Assembly (NCBI GenBank): GCA_018432645.1
Contig: JAHDSP010000088.1
Coordinates: forward strand, 1-7,529
Reading direction: 5' to 3'
Length of the DNA stretch: 7,529 nucleotides
From: Bacteroidales bacterium
GTDB lineage: Bacteria; Bacteroidota; Bacteroidia; Bacteroidales; DTU049
Part shown: piece by piece, positions 1 to 6,313 of the stretch
Layout: each line of letters opens with the position of its first letter
How positions within the stretch are numbered: position 1 is the stretch's first letter
Position numbers and translations under genes: made by a program
Notes under the pieces: generated by a model
What the model saw: only the letters and a program-made list of their open reading frames with translations
What the model was told of the DNA's origin: nothing
The model's database searches: none

Positions 1-503
1 TACCAATGTCTGCACAATGGGGACAAGCCTATGACCCAAATAGTGGTATAAGAAATTATGAAGTTTGTATAGGTACTATGCCTGGGCTTGATAACATTGT
101 ACCATGGACTAATGTGGGGACAAATAATTTCTATTCATTTAATCCTACTAGTTTAATAAATGAAAATTATTATTATCTGACAGTCAAATCTATTAATAAT
201 GCTGGTTTATCCATTAATACATTTAGTGATGGGTTTATTTATATTAATCCAAATATTATAAATGAGTTTGATTCACAAATAAATATTTATCCTAATCCAG
301 CAACTGATTTTATTTATATTCAATTTGATAATAATATTAATAGTATTGCAATTTTTGATTTATTAGGCAATAAAATTAATACTCAGATGACTCGAGTTAA
401 TGATAATATTGTAATACCAATAAGCGAATTACAAACGGGTATTTATATTTTACAATTATATTTAGATAACAAAGTATATCATTATTTATGGGAGAAGTTA
501 TAG
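1..503 (+). CDS. Secreted T9SS type A cargo protein, 3' end only
   Basis: The reading frame is open from the left edge, so the N-terminus lies outside the window; the Met at position 6 is internal. Residue numbers here count from that Met. Residues about 8-80 look like a fibronectin-III-like beta domain (SGIRNYEVCIGT, then YYYLTVKSINNAGL), a module common in large Bacteroidota surface proteins. Residues about 85-165 match the Por secretion-system (type A) C-terminal sorting domain: INIYPNPATDFIYI, then IAIFDLLGNKI, then ISELQTGIYILQL and a basic C-terminal end. By family knowledge this domain sends the protein across the outer membrane through the T9SS and is removed on attachment or release. 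The catalytic or binding part is not visible, so the activity is unknown. The stop codon lies inside the start of the next gene, a 16-bp overlap that suggests co-transcription. Confidence 0.9.
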   Translation, partial: PMSAQWGQAYDPNSGIRNYEVCIGTMPGLDNIVPWTNVGTNNFYSFNPTSLINENYYYLTVKSINNAGLSINTFSDGFIYINPNIINEFDSQINIYPNPATDFIYIQFDNNINSIAIFDLLGNKINTQMTRVNDNIVIPISELQTGIYILQLYLDNKVYHYLWEKL

Positions 504-1270
504 AATATATCGATACTCATTCTCATATTTATTTAGAAGATTTCGATAATGATAGATCAGAAGTGCTAGAGAGAGCTATTAAAAATAATGTAAATACTAT
601 TATTTTACCTGCTATTGATAGTAAAAGCTATGATGCTATGTGGCAATGCTATAATTTAAATACAAAGCTACAACGTATGATGATAGGAGTTCATCCAGAG
701 AGTGTGAATGAAAATTATACTGAGGAGCTAATTTTTATAGAAAATGAATTAAAACATAATCTTAAATCTTATGTAGGAATAGGCGAGATAGGAATAGATT
801 TATATTGGGATGACAGTTTTTTAGTAGAGCAAAAAATAGTTTTGCAGCAGCAATTGCAATGGTCTATAGATTATAATTTGCCTGTATGCATTCATCAACG
901 TAATTCATTAAAGGAAATAATGGAAATTTTAGATGATTTCTCAGAAAATTTACGTGGAGTTTTCCATTGCTTCACTGGCTCTATTGATGAGGCAATACAA
1001 ATAGTTGAACGAGGGTTTTATCTTGGGATAGGAGGTGTGATAACTTTTAAAAATAGTAAATTGCCTGAAACTATTAAAAAAATTGGTTTAGAAAATTTGG
1101 TTTTAGAAACTGATGCACCATATTTGACTCCTGTTCCATATAGAGGAAAAAGGAATGAAAGCTCATATATTCCCATTATAGCTAATAAAATTGCCGATAT
1201 ATTAAATGTGAATGTAGATATAGCATCTGCTAAAACTACAGAGAATGCTAAAAAATTATTTTCTTTGTAA
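488..1270 (+). CDS. TatD-family metal-dependent hydrolase (putative DNase)
   Basis: A 260-aa protein of normal length for the TatD/YcfH family of amidohydrolase-fold phosphodiesterases, cytoplasmic, with members reported to have 3'-5' exonuclease or DNase activity. All expected metal-site residues are visible: H11 and H13 in DTHSH, H69 in GVHPES, E100 in GIGEIGID, H136 in PVCIHQR, H160 in VFHCFTG and D209 in LETDAPYLTP. The C-terminal TENAKKLF signature is also present at 251-258. ATG 488 is the only start that keeps the HxH motif, so the 16-bp overlap with the preceding secreted-protein gene is real and translation may be coupled. The asparaginase gene follows after 17 bp. The exact substrate (DNA, D-aminoacyl-tRNA or other) cannot be told from sequence. 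Confidence 0.96.
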   Translation: MGEVIEYIDTHSHIYLEDFDNDRSEVLERAIKNNVNTIILPAIDSKSYDAMWQCYNLNTKLQRMMIGVHPESVNENYTEELIFIENELKHNLKSYVGIGEIGIDLYWDDSFLVEQKIVLQQQLQWSIDYNLPVCIHQRNSLKEIMEILDDFSENLRGVFHCFTGSIDEAIQIVERGFYLGIGGVITFKNSKLPETIKKIGLENLVLETDAPYLTPVPYRGKRNESSYIPIIANKIADILNVNVDIASAKTTENAKKLFSL

Positions 1271-1287
1271 AAAAAAATCATTAAATT

Positions 1288-2322
1288 ATGGATAATAAAA
1301 GAAAAGTATTATTAATATATACAGGAGGTACTATAGGAATGGTATATGATCAAGAGTTAAAAACCTTAGTACCTATTAATTTTGATCAGTTAAATAATTA
1401 TATTTCTTATTTAGATCGTATGCCCATAGATATCTCACATGTTTCATTTGAAACTCCAATAGACTCTTCCAATATTTTGCCAAAACACTGGATAGAATTA
1501 GCTGAAATTATTGAAAAAAATTATAATTTATTTGATGGTTTTGTCATCTTGCATGGCACAGATACTATGGCTTACACTGCATCTGCTCTCAGTTTTTTAT
1601 TAGAAAATCTCAATAAACCAATTATCATGACAGGCTCTCAATTACCTTTGGATATGATAAGGACTGATGGCAGAGAAAACTTGATAGCTTCTTTAGAGAT
1701 AGCTTCTGCATATGAGAATGATAAACCCATAGTCCCTGAGGTGGCCATTTATTTCGAGAATAAACTATTTAGAGGTAATAGAACATCAAAGTTTAATGCC
1801 GAAAATTTCGATGCTTTCTATAGTGGTAATTACCCTGTTTTAGCTCAAGTAGGAGTACATATTAGATATTATCCAGAATATATCAATAAGCCTAATAATA
1901 AACAACTAAAAGTATATAAAAATTTTGATAATTCTGTGGGTTTAGTAAAAATTTATCCAGGCATGCCTATAAAAAATCTGAGTGACATATTGTGTGATAA
2001 TGATTTACAGATTATTATTTTAGAAACTTTCGGATCAGGGAATGCACCAACATATGATGATTTTTTACAAACTATAAAAACTGCAATCAAAAATGGTAAA
2101 ATAATTTTAAATATTACTCAATGCAAAGCGGGTAGAGTAGAGCTGGGCAGATACGAAACTTCTCTTAGTTTGGAAAATATCGGAGTCATTTCTGGTAATG
2201 ATATTACTACTGAGTCTGCTATTACTAAATCAATGTTTTTATTAGGTAATATTAAAGATAAAAACAAAATTAAAGAGCTACTACAAACTCCATTGCGTGG
2301 AGAAATGAGCAAAATTAACTAA
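1288..2322 (+). CDS. ansA: Type I (cytoplasmic) L-asparaginase
   Basis: A 344-aa protein hydrolysing L-asparagine to aspartate and ammonia. The length and absence of a signal peptide fit the type I cytoplasmic enzyme (E. coli AnsA is 338 aa) rather than the periplasmic type II enzyme. The first active-site motif is YTGGTIGM at 11-18, with T15 as the expected nucleophile. The second is LHGTDTMAYTASAL at 88-101, with T91 and D92. K168 in RGNRTSK is the likely third catalytic residue. The segment NITQCKAGRVELG (275-287) matches the region that holds the allosteric asparagine site of E. coli AnsA (C279 here aligns with its Cys). The C-terminal domain ends in LRGEM as in relatives. It lies 17 bp after the TatD-family gene, so the two are probably in one operon. 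No clear intrinsic terminator follows it. Confidence 0.97.
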   Translation: MDNKRKVLLIYTGGTIGMVYDQELKTLVPINFDQLNNYISYLDRMPIDISHVSFETPIDSSNILPKHWIELAEIIEKNYNLFDGFVILHGTDTMAYTASALSFLLENLNKPIIMTGSQLPLDMIRTDGRENLIASLEIASAYENDKPIVPEVAIYFENKLFRGNRTSKFNAENFDAFYSGNYPVLAQVGVHIRYYPEYINKPNNKQLKVYKNFDNSVGLVKIYPGMPIKNLSDILCDNDLQIIILETFGSGNAPTYDDFLQTIKTAIKNGKIILNITQCKAGRVELGRYETSLSLENIGVISGNDITTESAITKSMFLLGNIKDKNKIKELLQTPLRGEMSKIN

Positions 2323-2457
2323 TGAATTACAATAAAAAATGCCACTATGAATGCTAGTATTTTAAAAAATAAAAATTTTTAAAGTAAGCCAATTTGAATT
2401 TGTAGGGAATATAACTACTTTTTTTTCATTCTCATTAATAAATTAGTTGTTAAAACC

Positions 2458-2489
2458 TTGTATACTATTAGAAAAATTTCTTAAATTTG
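2458..2489 (+). promoter_or_regulatory. Bacteroidota-type promoter for the MORN lipoprotein
   Basis: A TTG at 2458-2460 is followed, after 21 bp, by TAAATTTG at 2482-2489. The latter is a full match to the Bacteroidota -7 consensus TAnnTTTG, and the TTG fits the -33 element at a usual spacing. Transcription would begin near 2495, leaving a short leader before ATG 2511. The promoter sits in the 188-bp gap after the asparaginase gene. Such AT-rich motifs do arise by chance, so this rests on the motif pair and its position. Confidence 0.55.
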
Positions 2490-2510
2490 AAAAATAATTT
2501 GAAAATTATT

Positions 2511-3146
2511 ATGAAAATAAATTTATTTCTCTTATTTTTTAGTTTGATACTTCTATCTGGTTGTCAGCGAGTAGAAAAATTGTATTATCCTGATGGATCT
2601 TTAGCAGCTGAATATTCTATAAAGAAAGGATTAAAGCATGGTGTAGCATATAGATATGATAAAGCCGGGAATAAAATTGCCGAAATGAATTACTCTCAAA
2701 ACATGCTAAATGGCGATTATAAAGAATATTATCCTAATGGTAGTATAAAATCTATTATTAAATATGAAAATAATAAAAAAAATGGTACAGCTATTTATTA
2801 TGACATGTTGGGTAATATAATAGAAGAATTAACATATGAGAATGATACTTTGAATGGTATATATAGAGAATACTATTCTAATAATATGGTGAAAAAAGAA
2901 GGATATTATAAAAAGGGGAAGTTTGATGGTGAATGGCATTATTATAATGAAAATGGATTTCCAGTAGGTATCGGTCAGTTTGATAATGGAAATGGAGTGC
3001 TCACGACTTTTTATCCTTATTCTGATAATATACAATCTATTACTTACTTTGAGAATAATCAAAAAAATGGTATTGAAATTGTTTTGTCTATTGATGGAGA
3101 TACTATCGAAAAAAATTATTATAAAAATGATGTAAAAATAAAATAA
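2511..3146 (+). CDS. MORN-repeat (YwqK-like) surface lipoprotein
   Basis: A 211-aa protein starting at ATG 2511. Residues 1-17 form a lipoprotein signal peptide (MK, then a hydrophobic run) ending in the lipobox LLSG before C18, so it should be lipid-anchored in an envelope membrane. The rest is about six to seven MORN_2-type units of roughly 23 residues with the pattern YY-x-NG-x-(hydrophobic)-YENxxxNG. Examples begin near residues 26, 49, 73, 97, 121 and 144 (YYPDGSLAAEY, YYPNGSIKSIIKY, YYDMLGNIIEELTY). Automated pipelines often name such proteins 'YwqK family antitoxin', but no toxin partner is visible. They are better read as beta-repeat envelope proteins of unknown role. An in-frame TTG at 2487 would add eight residues but lies inside the -7 promoter box, so it is unlikely. 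The gene appears to be transcribed alone and converges on the minus-strand operon. Confidence 0.9.
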   Translation: MKINLFLLFFSLILLSGCQRVEKLYYPDGSLAAEYSIKKGLKHGVAYRYDKAGNKIAEMNYSQNMLNGDYKEYYPNGSIKSIIKYENNKKNGTAIYYDMLGNIIEELTYENDTLNGIYREYYSNNMVKKEGYYKKGKFDGEWHYYNENGFPVGIGQFDNGNGVLTTFYPYSDNIQSITYFENNQKNGIEIVLSIDGDTIEKNYYKNDVKIK

Positions 3147-3149
3147 AAA

Positions 3150-3170
3150 GAGGCAACATTTTGTTGCCTC
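3150..3170 (-). terminator. Intrinsic terminator between convergent genes
   Basis: A perfect 9-bp inverted repeat, GAGGCAACA at 3150-3158 and TGTTGCCTC at 3162-3170, encloses a 3-nt loop. Read on the minus strand the stem is followed at once by TTTTT and then an AT-rich run, the classic Rho-independent layout, and it lies about 40 nt after the stop of the 868-aa gene. On the plus strand it lies 3 nt after the lipoprotein stop but is followed by GGGG before an AT-rich stretch, so it should work less well there. It may still protect the 3' ends of both transcripts. Confidence 0.85.
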
Positions 3171-3209
3171 GGGGATAAATATTTTATTTTATCATAGAAA
3201 ATCAATTTT

Positions 3210-5816
3210 TCAGTACAGTATAGTAATTGTTCCATGAAATTCCCTAAGAGTACCATTCCCATAATTTAGCCTTAGAATGTAGAAATAAGTTCCTTCGGGG
3301 TGATTATCGCCATCCCAATCACCTTGATAATTTTCACTTTCATAGATTTTCTTTCCCCATCGATTATAAATCTTAATTTCACTATTTGGGTAATATTCTA
3401 AATTACCAATTTGAAATTGATCATTAATGCCATCACCATTAGGTGTAATTACATTTGGAATAGTTATATCACAAGCTTCTACAGTTACTTTTGTACTATC
3501 AGTTAGGGTGTCGCAACCAATAATTTTTACTTGTATCATGTATACACCTGGAGACATATTAGATAGTGTTTGCATTGTAGATGTGTTACCAGTTGACCAA
3601 ATGAAATTATATAAATTATTATAATTGGGTTGTTCGGCAGTTAAAATTCTAGCTTGATGAGCACACATAAATAATGTATCAGGTAATGGAGGGATCGGTT
3701 CTGGTATGATTCTTATATGTACTGTATCTTGAGCTGAACACATATCTGGAGTATCATAAAAAACATTTACACTGACATCATAAACACCAGGTTGAGTTAA
3801 ATTTATTACTGGGGTATTTTCTCCTGTTGACCATTGATATGAAAAATCAGATGCATATGTAGCATCTAGAGTCACTGGACCTTCTGTTACACATTGATCT
3901 GGCCCTAAATCTACCATTGCATTAGGTATAAAGCTTACTATCATAGTATCACTGCCAGAGCAGCCTAATGTATGATCAATATTATAATTTGTCGCTGTAA
4001 CTGAATACAGGCCACTCATTTCTACAAACAATAAAGAATCAGTCGTATTATTATTCCATAAATATTCATCATAGCCACCACCAGCATTCAAAATTAAAGG
4101 CATACCTTCGCAAATTGATGTATCTTCTCCTAAATCAATTACTGGATTTTCGATAACGTCAATAGTAAGTGGATATGAAGAAGTATAAGCACATCCATAT
4201 TCATCATAGACAGTAATATATGTGTTATAAACTCCACTAGTATCAGGTTTAAAAATCGCAGTGCTATCATTAATGGGGTAGAAACTTTGTCCATCCCAAT
4301 CAATAGAATCAATATCCACAGAATATTGCCAGCCAGCTACACCAGAATTACTAGACAAAGTTAGCATCCATTCAAAGACCCAACCATTATCCGCTGCCCA
4401 TAAATCACAAATCTCTATGCTCCAAGTACCATTTAGTGGGCAACCTATTAGACCACTAAGAGGATTTTCTGGTATCAAATAATTAGTATGGTTTATTGTA
4501 TCAGTAGCAGGGATAGGTGAGGGTCCTAACCCATCAACTACATTTAATGTACCTTGATAAGAATAATTAGAGACCTCTGACCAGCAATAGAGCCAAGGTG
4601 TGCCAGGAGCATTTTGTGGATTATTGGGATCGCAGCCTGATGAATAATCCCAAGCTTCTCCTAAAAAATTACCACCACTTTGATCGTATGAATCTAAAAC
4701 AACACTTTGTCCATTAGGGCAAATGATTCTAAAAGATAAATCACCAGCAAAAGAATGCTCCATAGATATACATATAGACTCTATATCACTAGCTTGCTGT
4801 ACTGTAGCACCTGGAGGGAACTGATCAAAAGTAACTGGTGTGCCATAGCATTGTGTAGGACAATTAGGTCCATCTGGTATAAAAGTTAAGACATCATATA
4901 CTCCCTGTGCTGTTATAACATTACTAAATGGAGATAACTCAACTACATTACCACTTCCTATACCACCTGTGACTATTACTGAATCACCTTCACATAAATC
5001 AGGTACTGGATTTATACCTGTTATAGGATTATTACTTATGCGTACCTTATATCCAAAAGCTATTGTATTTGAGCAACCGACAGAATCTGTAATAGTAAGT
5101 GATAAATTATATCCTGATGGTATATTATAATGATGACTAACAACCGGTCCATATAATGTAGTACCATCGCCCATACTCCATGCAAAAGTAGTATTTGCTG
5201 GCGTTTGGTCATAAATGATGTGATTATCTGGAAAGGTGGAAGAGTCAGTTTTCACAGCTAAAGTGAGAGTATCATATGCACATAAATTAATATAATAATC
5301 AGGTGTAGGTAGTGGATTAGTTAATATACTATCTAGAACTGGTGTGATTCTTTGGCACATTTTAATACATCCAATAGCAGAGTTCCATCCAGCAGCATTA
5401 CCAGCTCCATCAGCCTTGAATCTAACAGTTAATCTGCCTCCAGGATTATTTATAGTGGCTTGAACAGCAGAGTTTGTTGGTGTTAATGGATTTGCTTGTG
5501 AATACCTTATTAATACTGGTGAGCTTGTATTAGGACCATCATATATTATTAATGTATCACCAGCACCTAAATCCATAGATGCGAATTCTATTTTTATGTG
5601 ATTATATGTGGGATCAGTAGAATAAAAAGTTATCCATCTATCTTGATTATTAGAGTAGTTGCCACCAGAACCTCCATCATCATAAAACCAATATCCACAA
5701 GCTTCTATTTCAGTATTATGTGTACTAGCATTTAAATTAATGGTTGGGTTTTGTCCAAAAGCTATTGCAGTGGATATTATTAATGAAAATAATATAAATA
5801 ATTTTAATCTTTTCAT
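3210..5816 (-). CDS. Multi-domain secreted protein, T9SS type B (gliding-motility-associated C-terminal domain)
   Basis: A complete 868-aa extracellular protein. Residues 1-21 are a signal peptide (MKRLKLFILF..., cleavage likely at AFG before QNP). Residues about 40-150 resemble a CUB domain: GGSGGNYSNN, then DTLIIYDG, then GGRLTVRFKADG and GWNSAIGC. Residues about 175-262 contain a PKD-like module (FAWSMGDGTT). Residues about 328-487 resemble the proprotein-convertase P domain (HSFAGDLSFRIICPNG, LNGTWSIEICDLWAADNGW). A linker module (about 495-557) and three Ig-like modules (about 560-780) follow. Residues 781-868 are the type B sorting domain: VITPNGDGINDQF, IKIYNRWGKKIYES, WDGDNHPEGTYFYILRL. 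By family knowledge this domain directs T9SS export and surface attachment, as in SprB-like adhesins. No protease or other catalytic domain is visible, so a role in adhesion or binding is inferred. It starts 6 bp after the small secreted-protein gene and is a paralogue of the partial gene upstream. Confidence 0.92.
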   Translation of the reverse strand: MKRLKLFILFSLIISTAIAFGQNPTINLNASTHNTEIEACGYWFYDDGGSGGNYSNNQDRWITFYSTDPTYNHIKIEFASMDLGAGDTLIIYDGPNTSSPVLIRYSQANPLTPTNSAVQATINNPGGRLTVRFKADGAGNAAGWNSAIGCIKMCQRITPVLDSILTNPLPTPDYYINLCAYDTLTLAVKTDSSTFPDNHIIYDQTPANTTFAWSMGDGTTLYGPVVSHHYNIPSGYNLSLTITDSVGCSNTIAFGYKVRISNNPITGINPVPDLCEGDSVIVTGGIGSGNVVELSPFSNVITAQGVYDVLTFIPDGPNCPTQCYGTPVTFDQFPPGATVQQASDIESICISMEHSFAGDLSFRIICPNGQSVVLDSYDQSGGNFLGEAWDYSSGCDPNNPQNAPGTPWLYCWSEVSNYSYQGTLNVVDGLGPSPIPATDTINHTNYLIPENPLSGLIGCPLNGTWSIEICDLWAADNGWVFEWMLTLSSNSGVAGWQYSVDIDSIDWDGQSFYPINDSTAIFKPDTSGVYNTYITVYDEYGCAYTSSYPLTIDVIENPVIDLGEDTSICEGMPLILNAGGGYDEYLWNNNTTDSLLFVEMSGLYSVTATNYNIDHTLGCSGSDTMIVSFIPNAMVDLGPDQCVTEGPVTLDATYASDFSYQWSTGENTPVINLTQPGVYDVSVNVFYDTPDMCSAQDTVHIRIIPEPIPPLPDTLFMCAHQARILTAEQPNYNNLYNFIWSTGNTSTMQTLSNMSPGVYMIQVKIIGCDTLTDSTKVTVEACDITIPNVITPNGDGINDQFQIGNLEYYPNSEIKIYNRWGKKIYESENYQGDWDGDNHPEGTYFYILRLNYGNGTLREFHGTITILY
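3471..4139 (-). repeat. Three tandem Ig-like modules in the 868-aa protein
   Basis: Protein residues 560-782 form three diverged repeats of about 75 residues. Each begins with a Cys in a pattern like DLGxDxxxC and continues with YxW(S/N)(T/N)G and a GxYxVxV strand. Each closes with a second Cys before an acidic/Thr pair. The cysteine pairs are C569/C619, C642/C693 and C718/C768, with spacings of 50, 51 and 50 residues. This suggests one disulphide per module after export. Confidence 0.75.
4356..4835 (-). other. P-domain-like module within the 868-aa protein
   Basis: Residues about 328-487 carry features of the proprotein-convertase P domain, a beta-sandwich usually found after subtilisin-like proteases and in Bacteroidota surface proteins. 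Visible signs are an early SICISMEHSFAGDLSFRI strand pair with CPNG, then SVVLDSYDQSGG, and a late LNGTWSIEICDLWAADNGW ending in the strand FEWMLTL. An extra Cys/Trp-rich insert lies at about 394-412. There is no protease in the same polypeptide. Confidence 0.65.
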
Positions 5817-5822
5817 AATGTA

Positions 5823-6233
5823 TTAATTTTGTTTTCCTGCTTGATATTTATTCCATAGATATCTGCCAGGTTTTATATATAAATAATATGGTTCATTTTT
5901 TACTTTAATATATTGATAAGTATCAGGTTTTATCTCTATGCCGAGTGAAAAAATATCTAATAATTTATGATTTTTAATGGCTTCATCAAAATTTGGAATC
6001 TCTATTTCACTTACTTGCTCTCCACCTAATCTTTGTTTCACAACATTCTCATCCATTATCAATACAGCATTATCTATTACAAATTCATAATATCCTAGAC
6101 TATCTGGATAATTTTTTTGCCAATAAATCAATTTATCTCTGCCAAAATGTTGCTCTAATCTAGAATCAAATTGTTGAGAATATGATGCAAGTGCAATCAT
6201 ATTTATAACTAAAAATAATAATAATTTTTTCAT
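5823..6233 (-). CDS. Small secreted protein of unknown function
   Basis: A 136-aa protein with a clear signal peptide (MKKLLLFLVINMIALASYS, cleavage likely before Q20 as usual in Bacteroidota), leaving a mature protein of about 117 aa. It has no lipobox, no T9SS C-terminal domain and no cysteines in the mature part, so it should stay in the periplasm or be exported another way. Visible segments are an amphipathic helix-like LEQHFGRDKLIYWQKNYPD (26-44), GYYEFVIDNAVLIMDE (47-62) and a Tyr-rich C-terminal strand region YQYIKVKNEPYYLYIKPGRY (106-125). From memory it resembles short exported proteins found beside adhesin-like genes in other Bacteroidota, but I cannot name a family. It sits between two paralogous T9SS type B genes and ends 6 bp before the next start, so it is almost surely co-transcribed with the 868-aa gene. 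Confidence 0.85.
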   Translation of the reverse strand: MKKLLLFLVINMIALASYSQQFDSRLEQHFGRDKLIYWQKNYPDSLGYYEFVIDNAVLIMDENVVKQRLGGEQVSEIEIPNFDEAIKNHKLLDIFSLGIEIKPDTYQYIKVKNEPYYLYIKPGRYLWNKYQAGKQN

Positions 6234-6249
6234 AATTTATAATTTAATG

Positions 6250-6257
6250 CAAATTTA
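6250..6257 (-). promoter_or_regulatory. Possible -7 promoter element for the small secreted protein gene
   Basis: Read on the minus strand this is TAAATTTG, matching the Bacteroidota -7 consensus TAnnTTTG, 16 nt before ATG 6233. No convincing TTG -33 element lies at the right distance upstream, only T-rich sequence, and the leader would be very short. It may start a transcript for the small gene plus the 868-aa gene, or may be chance in AT-rich DNA. Confidence 0.28.
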
Positions 6258-6287
6258 AATAAAATTTTTTAAAAAATATAATAAATT

Positions 6288-6312
6288 AAAAAAAATTCTC
6301 TTAAAAAGGAGA
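6288..6312 (-). terminator. Weak terminator-like hairpin after the partial paralogue
   Basis: On the minus strand, just after the stop codon at 6314, TCTC and GAGA (plus-strand 6309-6312 and 6297-6300) can form a 4-bp stem with an 8-nt loop. It is followed by a run of eight T (6288-6295). The T-run is good but the stem is short, so at most partial termination is expected before the small-protein gene. Confidence 0.22.
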
Positions 6313-6313
6313 T

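Noticed and set aside
1018..1281. 87-aa antisense reading frame opposite the TatD-family gene
   Set aside because: It lies fully within a well-supported gene with all family motifs, has no start signals and shows no recognisable protein features.
2118..2312. 64-aa antisense reading frame opposite the asparaginase gene
   Set aside because: The asparaginase frame is conserved throughout this stretch; the antisense frame has no independent support.
2323..2457. Search for a terminator or small RNA after the asparaginase gene
   Set aside because: Only a 4-bp ACTA/TAGT stem and short A/T runs were found; nothing reaches the strength of the hairpin at 3150-3170.
2487..2510. TTG start giving an eight-residue longer MORN lipoprotein
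   Set aside because: The TTG falls inside the predicted -7 promoter element, and ATG 2511 gives a better lipoprotein signal peptide.
2829..3062. 77-aa antisense frame within the MORN-repeat gene
   Set aside because: Its Ile-rich composition is what the complement of the Asn/Tyr-rich repeat codons gives.
3427..3624. 65-aa plus-strand frame opposite the sorting domain of the 868-aa gene
   Set aside because: It is the complement of a conserved type B sorting domain and last Ig module, with no promoter or family match.
6264..6277. Perfect 14-bp palindrome ATTTTTTAAAAAAT before the small-protein gene
   Set aside because: It is made only of A and T runs in a very AT-rich gap, so it is expected by chance; as a terminator it would have almost no stable loop.
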